Below the pieces are notes generated by a model. That model did not search any database. It had not been told where the DNA came from and saw only the letters and a program-made list of their open reading frames with translations. A stretch of DNA of 14,510 bases from Flavobacteriales bacterium (GTDB lineage: Bacteria; Bacteroidota; Bacteroidia; Flavobacteriales; Flavobacteriaceae). The DNA lies in assembly GCA_027003085.1 (NCBI GenBank), contig JALWYR010000186.1, positions 1-14,510 on the forward strand. The letters run 5' to 3'. Within the stretch, counting starts at the first letter, position 1. Each line of letters begins with the position of its first letter. Positions 1-6,671 of the stretch are shown piece after piece. Position numbers and translations under genes: made by a program.

Positions 1-1
1 G

Positions 2-358
2 ATCATGTCGCCCAACGGAGGTGGCGAACCTTCCGGTGCATTGAAAAAAGCCATCGACAAGCATTTCGGTTCCTTTGCCGACTTCCGGGCCGCCTTCAAA
101 AAAGCCGGTTTGGGCCGTTTCGGTTCCGGTTGGGCCTGGCTGATGAAAGACGGCGACCGGCTTTATGTGTGCTCCACACCCAACCAAGACAACCCGCTGA
201 TGAAATTTGTTGATTGTCCGGGCACGCCCATCCTGGGTATGGATGTGTGGGAACACGCCTATTATCTCAAACATCAAAACAAACGCGGCAACTATATCGA
301 TGACTTTTTCAATGTTATCAATTGGGCCGAAGTGGAAAAACGCTTCAACGAGGCTTGA
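2..358 (+). CDS. sodA: Superoxide dismutase (Fe/Mn family), C-terminal part, cut by window edge
   Basis: This is the C-terminal domain of a Fe/Mn superoxide dismutase, which converts superoxide to peroxide and oxygen. The frame is open from the first full codon, so the N-terminal helical domain lies upstream of the window; the ATG at 5 is an internal Met, not the start. Visible family motifs are the SPNGGGEP segment at the domain boundary, GSGWAWL, and DVWEHAYYLKHQNKRGNY, which carries the Asp and His metal ligands (Asp codon at 242-244). The sequence STPNQDNPL has Gln at the position typical of Mn enzymes (Gln146 in E. coli SodA) where Fe enzymes usually have Ala. That favours a Mn or cambialistic enzyme, but the other diagnostic positions are off-window. 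No signal peptide can be judged. A strong terminator follows, so this gene ends its transcription unit. Family assignment is very secure; metal preference is inference. Confidence 0.96.
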   Translation: MMSPNGGGEPSGALKKAIDKHFGSFADFRAAFKKAGLGRFGSGWAWLMKDGDRLYVCSTPNQDNPLMKFVDCPGTPILGMDVWEHAYYLKHQNKRGNYIDDFFNVINWAEVEKRFNEA

Positions 359-389
359 TTGTTGTTTTCATAGGGTTAACCATTAGGGG

Positions 390-420
390 AACCGGCCGGT
401 TGATGAGCGGCCGGTTTTTC
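390..420 (+). terminator. Intrinsic terminator after superoxide dismutase
   Basis: A perfect 9-bp GC-rich stem, AACCGGCCG (390-398) pairing with CGGCCGGTT (408-416), closes a 9-nt loop and runs directly into TTTTTC. It begins about 30 bases after the SOD stop codon and precedes the next gene by about 50 bases. It is a textbook Rho-independent terminator for the upstream gene on the + strand. Confidence 0.85.
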
Positions 421-466
421 TTTTGCCACAAAAAACATAAATTGAAGCCCCAAGCGTTATTTCCGT

Positions 467-3400
467 ATGCGTTGGAAGCTCATTTTTGCGGCATTGCTTT
501 TCGTATTGGTTTCCTTGCCATCACCGGCGCAGGAAATCATTAGTCTGCAAAGGCGTGATACCAGTTTGGCTTGGCATTCTGTTTTGGTTTTCGACAGTGT
601 TTCGGTTTGGCCCGACCACATCATCATTTCCACCCTCCACGGGAAACCATACGCCGACAGTTTGTTGGTCAAGGATCCTGTGCGGGCCCGCATCATTTGG
701 AAAGACACAATCCACCATCCCGATTCCGTTCGCATCCAATATTACCGGTATCCGGCTTCCTGGTATGGAACCGACCGTTTGCTCACAATAAACCCCATAT
801 CCTCCAATGCATTCAACAACCGGAATCCACCCGGAAAATCCTTGCTGGGCGGACTGCAAACTTCGGGCATCTGGGAACAAGGACTTTTGGCCGGCAACCG
901 CCAAAATGCCGTCCCGCAAAGCCGTCTGGATTTACGGCTGAGCGGCGCCGTTTCGGATAACCTTCAATTACAAGCCCACATCCGCGACGACAACCTGCCC
1001 ATGGGCTACGAAGGCGTTACCACCACCTTCAAAGACCTTAACCGGATCTATGTCCGCATCCAAGGGCCCGGCTGGCAAGCCGCAGGTGGCGATACCCTCT
1101 GGCAATACCACAGTCCATTGCTTGTCTTTATGCGTGATAACAAAGGTTTGGGTGTGGGCTACGAAACCAAAACCCTCAAAACCGGCTTGGCCGTTGCCCA
1201 ACAAAAAGGCCGCTACGCCCGTAGCGAATTTACCCTCCGCACCGGCGAATTCGGGCCGTTTGCTTTGCAAACAAGTTCGGGCGAACACGAAATTTACATC
1301 TTGCACGGTAGCGAGCGGATTTTCCTGAACGGCCGCCGCCTTACCGCCGGGCCCGGCAAGGATTATCAAATCGATTATGCCCGTGCACAATTCCGGCTCA
1401 ATCCCGAACTTGACATTAACACCGGCGACCGGCTGACGGTGGAATTCCAATATGCCGCCCGTCAGTTCGTGCGATGGTCGTCCTTCGACCGCGCACAATG
1501 GAAGCAAGGAAAAAATACCTGGGAATGGTTCTGGTATAACGAAACCGACAATCCCCATCAAAGTTTACTCACTGTTTTGGACAGCACCACCACAGCTTGG
1601 TTGCGTCAAAACCCCGGCGAAGAAATGCTATGGGTGCCCGGTTGGCGCGAAGCCGGTCCGCAAGACGAAGGCATATTGTATGAACGCCAAAATTCGGGTA
1701 GTGGGTTCTATTTTGTTTATTCGCCTGCGCAAAACAATGCCGCCACACGCTACACGGTGCAATTTTCCTATGTGGGCCCGGGAAAAGGCGATTATCTTTT
1801 GGACCGTTATTTGGCCCAAGGGCCGGTGTTTGTTTATGCCGGAACCGGACAAGGTGAGTATGTGCCCTATGTGCGCATCCGCCCCCCTTCCGACCGGCGC
1901 TATACCGGCCTCCGCTGGCACCGGAAAACCACGAATTGGAATACGGATTTCCAATCGGTGTATCACTACCGGAACCCCAACTTGCTTTTTGCCGGACGCA
2001 AAAACCGGACAAACACCCTTGCCACGGCCGGGAAAATCGGTTTCGAACCCCCGGGAAAAAAAATATCCGCCCACCTGATTTGGCAAAATCTTCCGGCCGG
2101 CTACCGTTCGCCCGATCCGGTCCAGCAAGCCGGTTTTTTGCACATTTGGGACCTGGAACAACTACCTGCTGAAAATTTCACCCATATCGAAGCCACCGGA
2201 GCTTGGGCCGATAGTAGCTTTTCGGTGCAAACCCGCTTGGCCCGTTTACGCTTGGCCGATTCGGCGGATTTGTTCCAAGGCGGACTGACCCAAAATGCAA
2301 ATTTCGGGCAATGGCAACAGCATTTGCATTTCCGGCTGGTGGGCGGCCGCGCACAAGCCGGCCGGCGCGGTTTTTATCGCCTGGAAACAGCATTGCAGCA
2401 TACGAAAGGAAACTGGCGACCCTTTGTGCTTTGGCAACGGGAGCAGCGCAATCGCACCCGTTCCGGCCTTCCCGATTCGCTCAATTACCGGCTCAATCAG
2501 TGGGAAACCGGCCTGCAATGGCTGCTTGGAAAGCACACTTTGCGCCTGTCATACCGGAACAACGCAGCCGACAGTATTCGTCATACGCGATGGAACACCA
2601 CCCGGACCGAACATATCGTCAAAGCCCGTTGGCAATTCAAAGGCCGCAACAATCGCTTTGCCCTGCAACTGCGCCGGTTGGACAACCGGCCCGAAAGCCA
2701 AAATCCGCAATGGGACCTCACGGCCCGTTGGGCGGGCAACGACAGCACCCGCGCCTTGCGTTGGAACTTGCAAACCACCCGCGCAGGTTCAAGGATAATA
2801 CGCAACGAAGTGATTTACCGCCGGGTGCCCCAAGGCCAAGGCCAATACGTGTGGAACGACTACAACGGCGATGGCATTGCGCAGGACGGTGAGTTCGAGC
2901 CGGCCTATTATTCCGACCGCGCCGACTATATTATGGTGGTTCTTCCATCGGTCAAGTATTTGCCGGCCGTGCGCCAGCAATGGAATGTCGACGGAACTTT
3001 CGACCCGGTCCGCCGGTGGGCCGGCCTGCCGGCATTGCTGCGTTGGCGTTTCCGGTTGCAGGTGCAATCCGACCGTTCGGCCTTGCGTGGGCATACCGGT
3101 GCTTTTTGGGTAGCCGGCACCGCCGCCGACGAGCGTAACGACGGCCTGCAATGGGAACTAAGCTGGCAACCCGCCGAAGCATTGCGGCTCCGCTACCGGA
3201 TCGACCTGCGCGCCCTGACGCAATTTACCTACAATGGCAAAAACCTGCATTTCAACCGGTTGCAGCACTGGACGGCCCGTTATTCGACCGCCAACGGCCC
3301 TTGGTGGGAAGTGTTTTTCAGTAATCGATACACTTCGAGCCGTTCGGAATTTTACGTGCTCAAAAACCTGTCGGTTCAAAGCTACGAAGGCGGCCTGGCT

Positions 3401-3766
3401 GCCGGGCGGCGGAGCAAACAAAACACTTGGGAAACCCGTTTGATGCACACCCGCCGCTATGCCGGCACGTCGCCAATGACCGCTTGGGATGCCCGCTTGC
3501 GCTACGATTGGCATAGCAATTCCCGGCCCGATCGTTTCGGCCTTTCGGTTCGTTATGCCGCCGTGCAATACGAGGGCAATCCGCTTTCGCCTGCCGGCTA
3601 TGTGATTTTGGAGGGTTTACGCCCGGGCAACAACTGGATTTTCGACCTGCGTTGGATGCGCCGGCTTTACCGGAATATCCGTTTACAAGTGTTCTACCAA
3701 ATGCGTAAAAACGGCGCCGAGCCGATGATACACACGGGAAACATAGCCCTGCAAGCTGTTTTTTGA
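467..3766 (+). CDS. Large exported beta-rich outer-membrane protein, SprA-like style, function unknown
   Basis: This is a 1099-residue exported protein. A signal peptide is clear: a positively charged start, a hydrophobic run from about residue 5 to 17, and a probable cleavage after SPA at 21. Residues 128-199 hold a motif I associate with SprA and related Bacteroidota surface proteins: a Gly-rich GNRQNA segment, alternating polar/hydrophobic strands (LDLRLSGAVSDNLQLQAHI), then DDNLPMGYEG. Residues 281-330 hold GSERIFLNGRRL and GKDYQIDYARAQFRLNP, also typical of these proteins. Residues 798-809 (DYNGDGIAQDGE) form an EF-hand-like calcium loop. The second half is Trp/Tyr/Arg-rich with alternating strand patterns, and the last residue is Phe, as in BAM-assembled barrels. 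I infer an outer-membrane beta-barrel, too short to be SprA itself (about 2400 residues). It is flanked by a terminator upstream and a structured non-coding region downstream, so it is probably monocistronic. No enzymatic motif is visible. The ATG at 467 is the only start giving an intact signal peptide. Confidence 0.85.
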   Translation: MRWKLIFAALLFVLVSLPSPAQEIISLQRRDTSLAWHSVLVFDSVSVWPDHIIISTLHGKPYADSLLVKDPVRARIIWKDTIHHPDSVRIQYYRYPASWYGTDRLLTINPISSNAFNNRNPPGKSLLGGLQTSGIWEQGLLAGNRQNAVPQSRLDLRLSGAVSDNLQLQAHIRDDNLPMGYEGVTTTFKDLNRIYVRIQGPGWQAAGGDTLWQYHSPLLVFMRDNKGLGVGYETKTLKTGLAVAQQKGRYARSEFTLRTGEFGPFALQTSSGEHEIYILHGSERIFLNGRRLTAGPGKDYQIDYARAQFRLNPELDINTGDRLTVEFQYAARQFVRWSSFDRAQWKQGKNTWEWFWYNETDNPHQSLLTVLDSTTTAWLRQNPGEEMLWVPGWREAGPQDEGILYERQNSGSGFYFVYSPAQNNAATRYTVQFSYVGPGKGDYLLDRYLAQGPVFVYAGTGQGEYVPYVRIRPPSDRRYTGLRWHRKTTNWNTDFQSVYHYRNPNLLFAGRKNRTNTLATAGKIGFEPPGKKISAHLIWQNLPAGYRSPDPVQQAGFLHIWDLEQLPAENFTHIEATGAWADSSFSVQTRLARLRLADSADLFQGGLTQNANFGQWQQHLHFRLVGGRAQAGRRGFYRLETALQHTKGNWRPFVLWQREQRNRTRSGLPDSLNYRLNQWETGLQWLLGKHTLRLSYRNNAADSIRHTRWNTTRTEHIVKARWQFKGRNNRFALQLRRLDNRPESQNPQWDLTARWAGNDSTRALRWNLQTTRAGSRIIRNEVIYRRVPQGQGQYVWNDYNGDGIAQDGEFEPAYYSDRADYIMVVLPSVKYLPAVRQQWNVDGTFDPVRRWAGLPALLRWRFRLQVQSDRSALRGHTGAFWVAGTAADERNDGLQWELSWQPAEALRLRYRIDLRALTQFTYNGKNLHFNRLQHWTARYSTANGPWWEVFFSNRYTSSRSEFYVLKNLSVQSYEGGLAAGRRSKQNTWETRLMHTRRYAGTSPMTAWDARLRYDWHSNSRPDRFGLSVRYAAVQYEGNPLSPAGYVILEGLRPGNNWIFDLRWMRRLYRNIRLQVFYQMRKNGAEPMIHTGNIALQAVF

Positions 3767-3780
3767 TATTTTTGGGCGCC

Positions 3781-3979
3781 TCCCGTACATCGCTTGCGCG
3801 ATGTCGGGACCGGGCTGTCCGCTCAAATGCGGCTTGGGTGCGTTGGCTTTTGCAATGCCCCCGCCATGGTCTCTTGCGCTGCGAGCCCCTGCCGGCGGCG
3901 CAAAAGCACATCCGCCCCTGCACCGCATAACCGCTCCCATCCCTGGCGCAATAATAAGGTGCGCGCGATAAATCGCGCG
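3781..3979. repeat. Structured intergenic element with hairpins at both ends, probable dispersed repeat
   Basis: The element starts 15 bases after the upstream stop codon. Its left end is a hairpin: TCCCG(T)ACATCGC, a 4-nt loop, then GCGATGTCGGGA (3781-3809), 12 bp with one bulged T. The right end is another: CGCGCGAT (3962-3969) facing ATCGCGCG (3972-3979) across 2 nt. Inside, GCTTTTGC (3846-3853) pairs perfectly with GCAAAAGC (3900-3907), framing about 46 bp. The segments CGGGCTGTCCGCT and CCGCTCCCATCCCTGGCGCA flank the inner pair. From memory these resemble a non-coding repeat scattered between genes in Flavobacteriia, where a CTTTTGC/GCAAAAG pair also frames a variable insert; I cannot verify this here. 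It has no transposase and no terminal duplication that I can see. It may act at the RNA level as a 3' end of the upstream transcript, but it lacks a U-tract. Confidence 0.55.
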
Positions 3980-4059
3980 GCCACAATGGAACATCCGGCC
4001 TTGGTTGGAATATCCGGGTCTATGATTAACGTCCTGCTGCAAACATTGAAGGCGAAACC

Positions 4060-4280
4060 GCTCTGCGGGTTCGCCGCCCTCCGAGGAGACCGCCGCCGAA
4101 CGAGGCGAAAGTCCGAGTGAGGCGGCAGGGCTCCGAGGGTCGCAAGGAGACGCCGCAGGCGGCTCCGCAGCAAGCGGAGCAAGACCGCAGGGCTTGCGAA
4201 GCAGCGCAGGGAAACAAGGCGCGGCCCGTGGTGTTTGCCCCCGGAAGCCGCAGGTTCCCGAGCAACGTCCGGGGAGACCG
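4060..4280. repeat. GC-rich repeat block 1
   Basis: This block is built from short recurring words such as GCCGCAGG, CTCCGAG, GCAAGG and GGAGACCG. It contains a perfect small hairpin, GCTCCGC (4162-4168), loop AGCAA, GCGGAGC (4174-4180). The 11-mer GCCGCAGGCGG at 4152-4162 recurs in block 2 at 4489-4499. Its right end, 4214-4280, is a 67-bp unit that recurs in diverged form at 4417-4482. No gene is recognisable. It could be a decayed repeat cluster or a structured RNA; nothing in the sequence decides between these. Confidence 0.5.
4214..4280 (+). repeat. Diverged direct repeat, copy A
   Basis: Copy A opens with ACAAGGCGCGGCC and closes with GGGAGACCG. Between these lie TTTGCCC and GGAAGCCGCAGG, in the same order as in copy B (4417-4482). 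Identity by eye is roughly three quarters with one length difference. The two copies lie about 200 bp apart, in the same orientation, separated by the heptamer array and AT-rich sequence. Confidence 0.6.
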
Positions 4281-4288
4281 GCTTCTTT

Positions 4289-4316
4289 AATTATGAATTA
4301 TGAATTATGAATTATA
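4289..4316 (+). repeat. Heptamer tandem array, four units
   Basis: Three exact copies of AATTATG (4289-4309) are followed by a fourth with one change, AATTATA (4310-4316). The array sits exactly after GC-rich block 1, forming an abrupt AT-rich boundary. Such short arrays are prone to slippage and so may vary in copy number between strains. Confidence 0.75.
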
Positions 4317-4357
4317 AGTTGATTTTCAGGTATTTGGAAGCGAGTTTGGATTAATAA

Positions 4358-4520
4358 AGGCCGGGCTCCCCGGCGAGCGAAGGCAGACCCACGGGCTGCC
4401 GGAGCCGCGGAACAAGACAAGGCGCGGCCTTTGGGTTTTGCCCTTGGAAGCCGAAGGCTTGTGGAGCCGTGAAGGGAGACCGCGCGCAGCCGCAGGCGGA
4501 GCGCAAGGGCTCCCGGAACG
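4358..4520. repeat. GC-rich repeat block 2
   Basis: This is a second GC-rich block of the same word composition as the one at 4060-4280. It starts with an imperfect inverted pair, GCTCCCCGGC (4365-4374) against GCCGGAGC (4398-4405). It contains the second copy of the 67-bp unit (4417-4482) and GCCGCAGGCGG (4489-4499). It ends at an A-rich stretch near 4523. No coding function is supported. Confidence 0.5.
4417..4482 (+). repeat. Diverged direct repeat, copy B
   Basis: This is the partner of the unit at 4214-4280: ACAAGGCGCGGCC, TTTGCCC, GGAAGCCGAAGG and GGGAGACCG occur in the same order and spacing, with drift between them. The shared 13-mer and 9-mer at the two ends argue against chance similarity of two GC-rich stretches. 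Confidence 0.6.
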
Positions 4521-4601
4521 CCATAAAAAATCTATTCCGTCTTTTCTATCCTAAATCCGGTAGCACCGAACCCGGAACCCCGCAGACACAGCCCGAAAAT
4601 A

Positions 4602-4633
4602 TTTGGCCGTTTTGGGCGAAAGGAGTAATTTTA
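4602..4633 (+). promoter_or_regulatory. Candidate Bacteroidota-type promoter for the fur-dnaB-recN-anmK run
   Basis: TTTG (4602-4605), a 20-base spacer and TAATTTTA (4626-4633) fit the Bacteroidota pattern TTTG-N19-21-TAnnTTTG with one mismatch at the last base. Transcription would then start near 4640, giving a very short leader before the ATG at 4652. An AAGGAG string at 4619-4624 is too far upstream of that ATG to act as a ribosome binding site. This is a pattern match only. Confidence 0.35.
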
Positions 4634-4651
4634 TAGGCTAAAATTCCACTG

Positions 4652-5119
4652 ATGGCCCACAAGGAAATTTTGCTCCACATACGCGAGCGATTTGCCAAGT
4701 TTCTCACTGAAAATCAGCATCGTAAAACACCCGAACGTTTTACGATATTGGAAACGATATACTCGATCGACGACCATTTCGATGTGGACAGCATATACAA
4801 AATCATCAAAAAAAACGGCATGCACATGAGCCGTGCCACCGTTTACAACACCTTGGAACTCCTGTTGCAAGCGGGATTGATTCGTAAACATCAATTTTCG
4901 GACAAAGCCGCCTTTTACGAAAAAAGTTTATACAACAATCAGCACGACCATGTCATCGTCCTCCGCCCCGACGGAAGCATCGACCGCATCATCGAATTTT
5001 GCGACCCGCGCATCGATGCCATCCGCAAGGATCTGGAACAATATTTGAACCTGAAAATCGACGCCCACGACCTGTATTTCTACGCCAAACCCCAAACCGA
5101 TGGAAGCCCAAAAACCTGA
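4652..5119 (+). CDS. Fur-family transcriptional regulator lacking the usual structural-zinc cysteines
   Basis: This 155-residue protein has the length and layout of the Fur/PerR/Zur family of metal- or peroxide-sensing regulators. Residues 24-79 form the winged helix, with MSRATVYNTLELL (59-71) as the recognition helix. The dimerisation domain follows, with QHDH at 97-100, IIEF at 113-116 and His139. Probable regulatory-site residues are His42, Glu90, His98 and His100. What is missing is notable: the usual Cys-x-x-Cys after HDH is replaced by VLRP (103-106), and the C-terminal Cys pair is absent; Cys117 is the only cysteine. It therefore probably has no Cys4 zinc site. A stop codon at 4634-4636 in frame leaves ATG 4652 as the start. 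Its 3' end overlaps dnaB by 20 bases, so it heads the operon. Which metal or signal it senses (Fur, PerR or Zur type) cannot be told from sequence alone. Confidence 0.92.
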   Translation: MAHKEILLHIRERFAKFLTENQHRKTPERFTILETIYSIDDHFDVDSIYKIIKKNGMHMSRATVYNTLELLLQAGLIRKHQFSDKAAFYEKSLYNNQHDHVIVLRPDGSIDRIIEFCDPRIDAIRKDLEQYLNLKIDAHDLYFYAKPQTDGSPKT

Positions 5120-6671
5120 CCCGCAAAAAAATAAACCCGTCCGTTCGGCCCAATTGTTCACCGGACAGCCCGAAATTCCACCCCAAGCCGTGGATGTGGA
5201 ACAAGCCGTGCTGGGTGCCATCCTTATCGACAGCCGCGCCGTAAGCGAAGTGATCGATATGCTGCGGCCCGAAATTTTTTACGACCCCAAACATCAAATC
5301 ATCTTTCAAGCCATCGTAAACCTTTTCGACCAATCGGGCGCCATCGACCTGCTCACCGTGCGCAAGCAATTGGAGCACATGGGCAAGTTGCGTGAGGCCG
5401 GGGGCGAATATTACTTACTGGAACTCTCCCGCAAGGTTACCTCATCGGCCCATATCGAACATCATGCACGTATTTTGCTGGAAAAATACATGCGGCGCAA
5501 AATGATCGAAGTGTCGCACGATATGAAAAAGGATGCCTACGACGAAACCAAAGACGTTTTCGACATCCTTGACCGGGCCGAACAAAACATTTATAGCGTT
5601 TCGCAAGGAACCATGAAGCAGGATGCCGAACCGGTGGACAACATCCTGATACGGGTGCGTAACGAAATCGAAGAAATTACCAAAGAGTCCAAACTCCCCG
5701 GCGTGCCCTCGGGCTTTGCCGACCTGGACCGCATCACATCGGGCTGGCAACGCGGCGACCTGATTATCCTGGCCGCCCGCCCCTCGATGGGTAAAACGGC
5801 CTTTGCCCTGCACATGGCCCGTAACATTGCCTTTGACCACGATATGCCCGTGGCTTTCTTTTCGCTGGAAATGTCGGCCGAACAATTGCTCAAACGTATT
5901 TTGGCCAACGAAACCCAAATCAATGCATCCAAATTCCGCTCGGGTAATTTTACCGAAGAAGAACTGGAACGGCTCAACGACAAAATCAAGGAAATCAGCG
6001 AACATCCCAAACTGTTCATCAACGACACGTCCTACATGACCATCTTTGACCTGCGTGCCCAAGCGCGCCGGCTCAAAAGCAAGGAAGACATCCAAATCAT
6101 TTTTATCGACTACCTGCAATTGATGCACGTGTCGGACCGCCTGAAACCCGGCAACCGCGAACAGGAAATTTCCACCATTTCGCGCGGCCTGAAAGCCCTG
6201 GCCAAGGAATTGGATATTCCTATCGTGGCCCTTTCGCAACTTTCGCGTAAGGTGGAAGACCGCTACAAAGACCAACAACACCGCCGGCCGCAGCTTTCCG
6301 ATCTCCGCGAATCGGGTGCCATTGAACAGGATGCCGATATCGTAACTTTCCTCTACCGACCCGATTACTATAACATCACGGTGTGGGACCGTGAACCCGA
6401 AGGCCCGACCGACAACCAGGTGGAACTCATTATTGCCAAACACCGTAACGGCGCCACCGGTTCCATCAGGTTGTGGTTCTTTAAAAACCACGGGCGATTC
6501 CTGGATATTAACTACCAGGACAATATGCCGCAAGTATTGGATTCGAAAATCAACCACGACCTGCCTGATAACATCAAAGGCAATCTCCCCGATACCGGCC
6601 AGGCCTTCGGCCCATCGGGCAATAACGGAAGTTCACCCGAAAATAATCCCAATGACGATGTTCCGTTCTAA
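5100..6671 (+). CDS. dnaB: Replicative DNA helicase DnaB
   Basis: DnaB is the hexameric 5'-3' helicase that unwinds the chromosome at the replication fork. The 523-residue protein has the N-terminal primase-interacting domain (about 28-130), a linker, and the RecA-like motor domain. Visible motifs are Walker A ARPSMGKTAF (226-235), Walker B IIFIDY (333-338), SQLSRKVEDR (379-388), LSDLRESGAIEQDADIV (399-415) and the arginine-finger region AKHRNGATG (446-454). All expected catalytic residues are present. The tail (about 480-523) is low-complexity, rich in Asn, Asp, Pro and Gly, and ends in NDDVPF, which resembles the acidic tip of SSB. The ATG at 5100 is the only start that keeps the N-terminal domain complete; it lies inside the fur-family gene (20-base overlap). 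The 3' end overlaps the next gene. There is no intein or frameshift. Confidence 0.98.
   Translation: MEAQKPDPQKNKPVRSAQLFTGQPEIPPQAVDVEQAVLGAILIDSRAVSEVIDMLRPEIFYDPKHQIIFQAIVNLFDQSGAIDLLTVRKQLEHMGKLREAGGEYYLLELSRKVTSSAHIEHHARILLEKYMRRKMIEVSHDMKKDAYDETKDVFDILDRAEQNIYSVSQGTMKQDAEPVDNILIRVRNEIEEITKESKLPGVPSGFADLDRITSGWQRGDLIILAARPSMGKTAFALHMARNIAFDHDMPVAFFSLEMSAEQLLKRILANETQINASKFRSGNFTEEELERLNDKIKEISEHPKLFINDTSYMTIFDLRAQARRLKSKEDIQIIFIDYLQLMHVSDRLKPGNREQEISTISRGLKALAKELDIPIVALSQLSRKVEDRYKDQQHRRPQLSDLRESGAIEQDADIVTFLYRPDYYNITVWDREPEGPTDNQVELIIAKHRNGATGSIRLWFFKNHGRFLDINYQDNMPQVLDSKINHDLPDNIKGNLPDTGQAFGPSGNNGSSPENNPNDDVPF

Larger units (their letters stand above)
3767..4651. other. Gene-free, repeat-rich intergenic region
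   Basis: About 885 bp separates the outer-membrane protein from the Fur-family gene. I see no credible protein: the open frames here are short, rich in Arg, Ala, Gly and Cys, overlap each other on both strands, and show no family motif. The stretch contains a structured element (3781-3979), a GC-rich block (about 4060-4280), a heptamer array (4289-4316), a second GC-rich block (about 4358-4520) and a promoter-like segment (4602-4633). The spacer at 4317-4357 is plain AT-rich sequence. Confidence 0.7.

Noticed and set aside
5..7. ATG at 5 as the true start of superoxide dismutase
   Set aside because: The frame is open upstream to the window edge, the Met lies in the conserved xMSPNGGGEP segment, and the N-terminal domain with two metal-ligand His residues is missing.
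3360..4265. Several overlapping minus-strand open frames across the end of the outer-membrane gene and the GC-rich region
   Set aside because: They overlap each other in different frames, are rich in Arg, Ala, Gly and Cys as expected from GC-rich repeat DNA, show no motifs, and cross the repeats.
4060..4280. Possible RNase P RNA, because of a GAAAGTCCG-like string near 4109 and nearby GC-rich stems
   Set aside because: The core context does not match (no proper GAGGAAAGTCC block), there is no matching 3' half of helix P4, and the block consists of repeated short words shared with 4358-4520.
3781..4520. CRISPR array or attC/integron cassette array
   Set aside because: There are no regularly spaced identical repeats with unique spacers, the repeats are diverged and irregular, and no cas or integrase gene is present.
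5442..6557. Long minus-strand open frame (371 codons) opposite dnaB
   Set aside because: It lies wholly antisense to a complete, motif-rich dnaB. Its sequence is Phe/Val/Gly/His-rich, as typically produced by the complement of a biased coding gene.
6391..6657. Upstream extension of the GATase-like gene to an ATG at 6391
   Set aside because: This segment is the shadow of dnaB in another frame (Thr/Pro/Ser-rich, no motifs). Starts at 6652 or 6658 give a proper signal peptide and normal family length.
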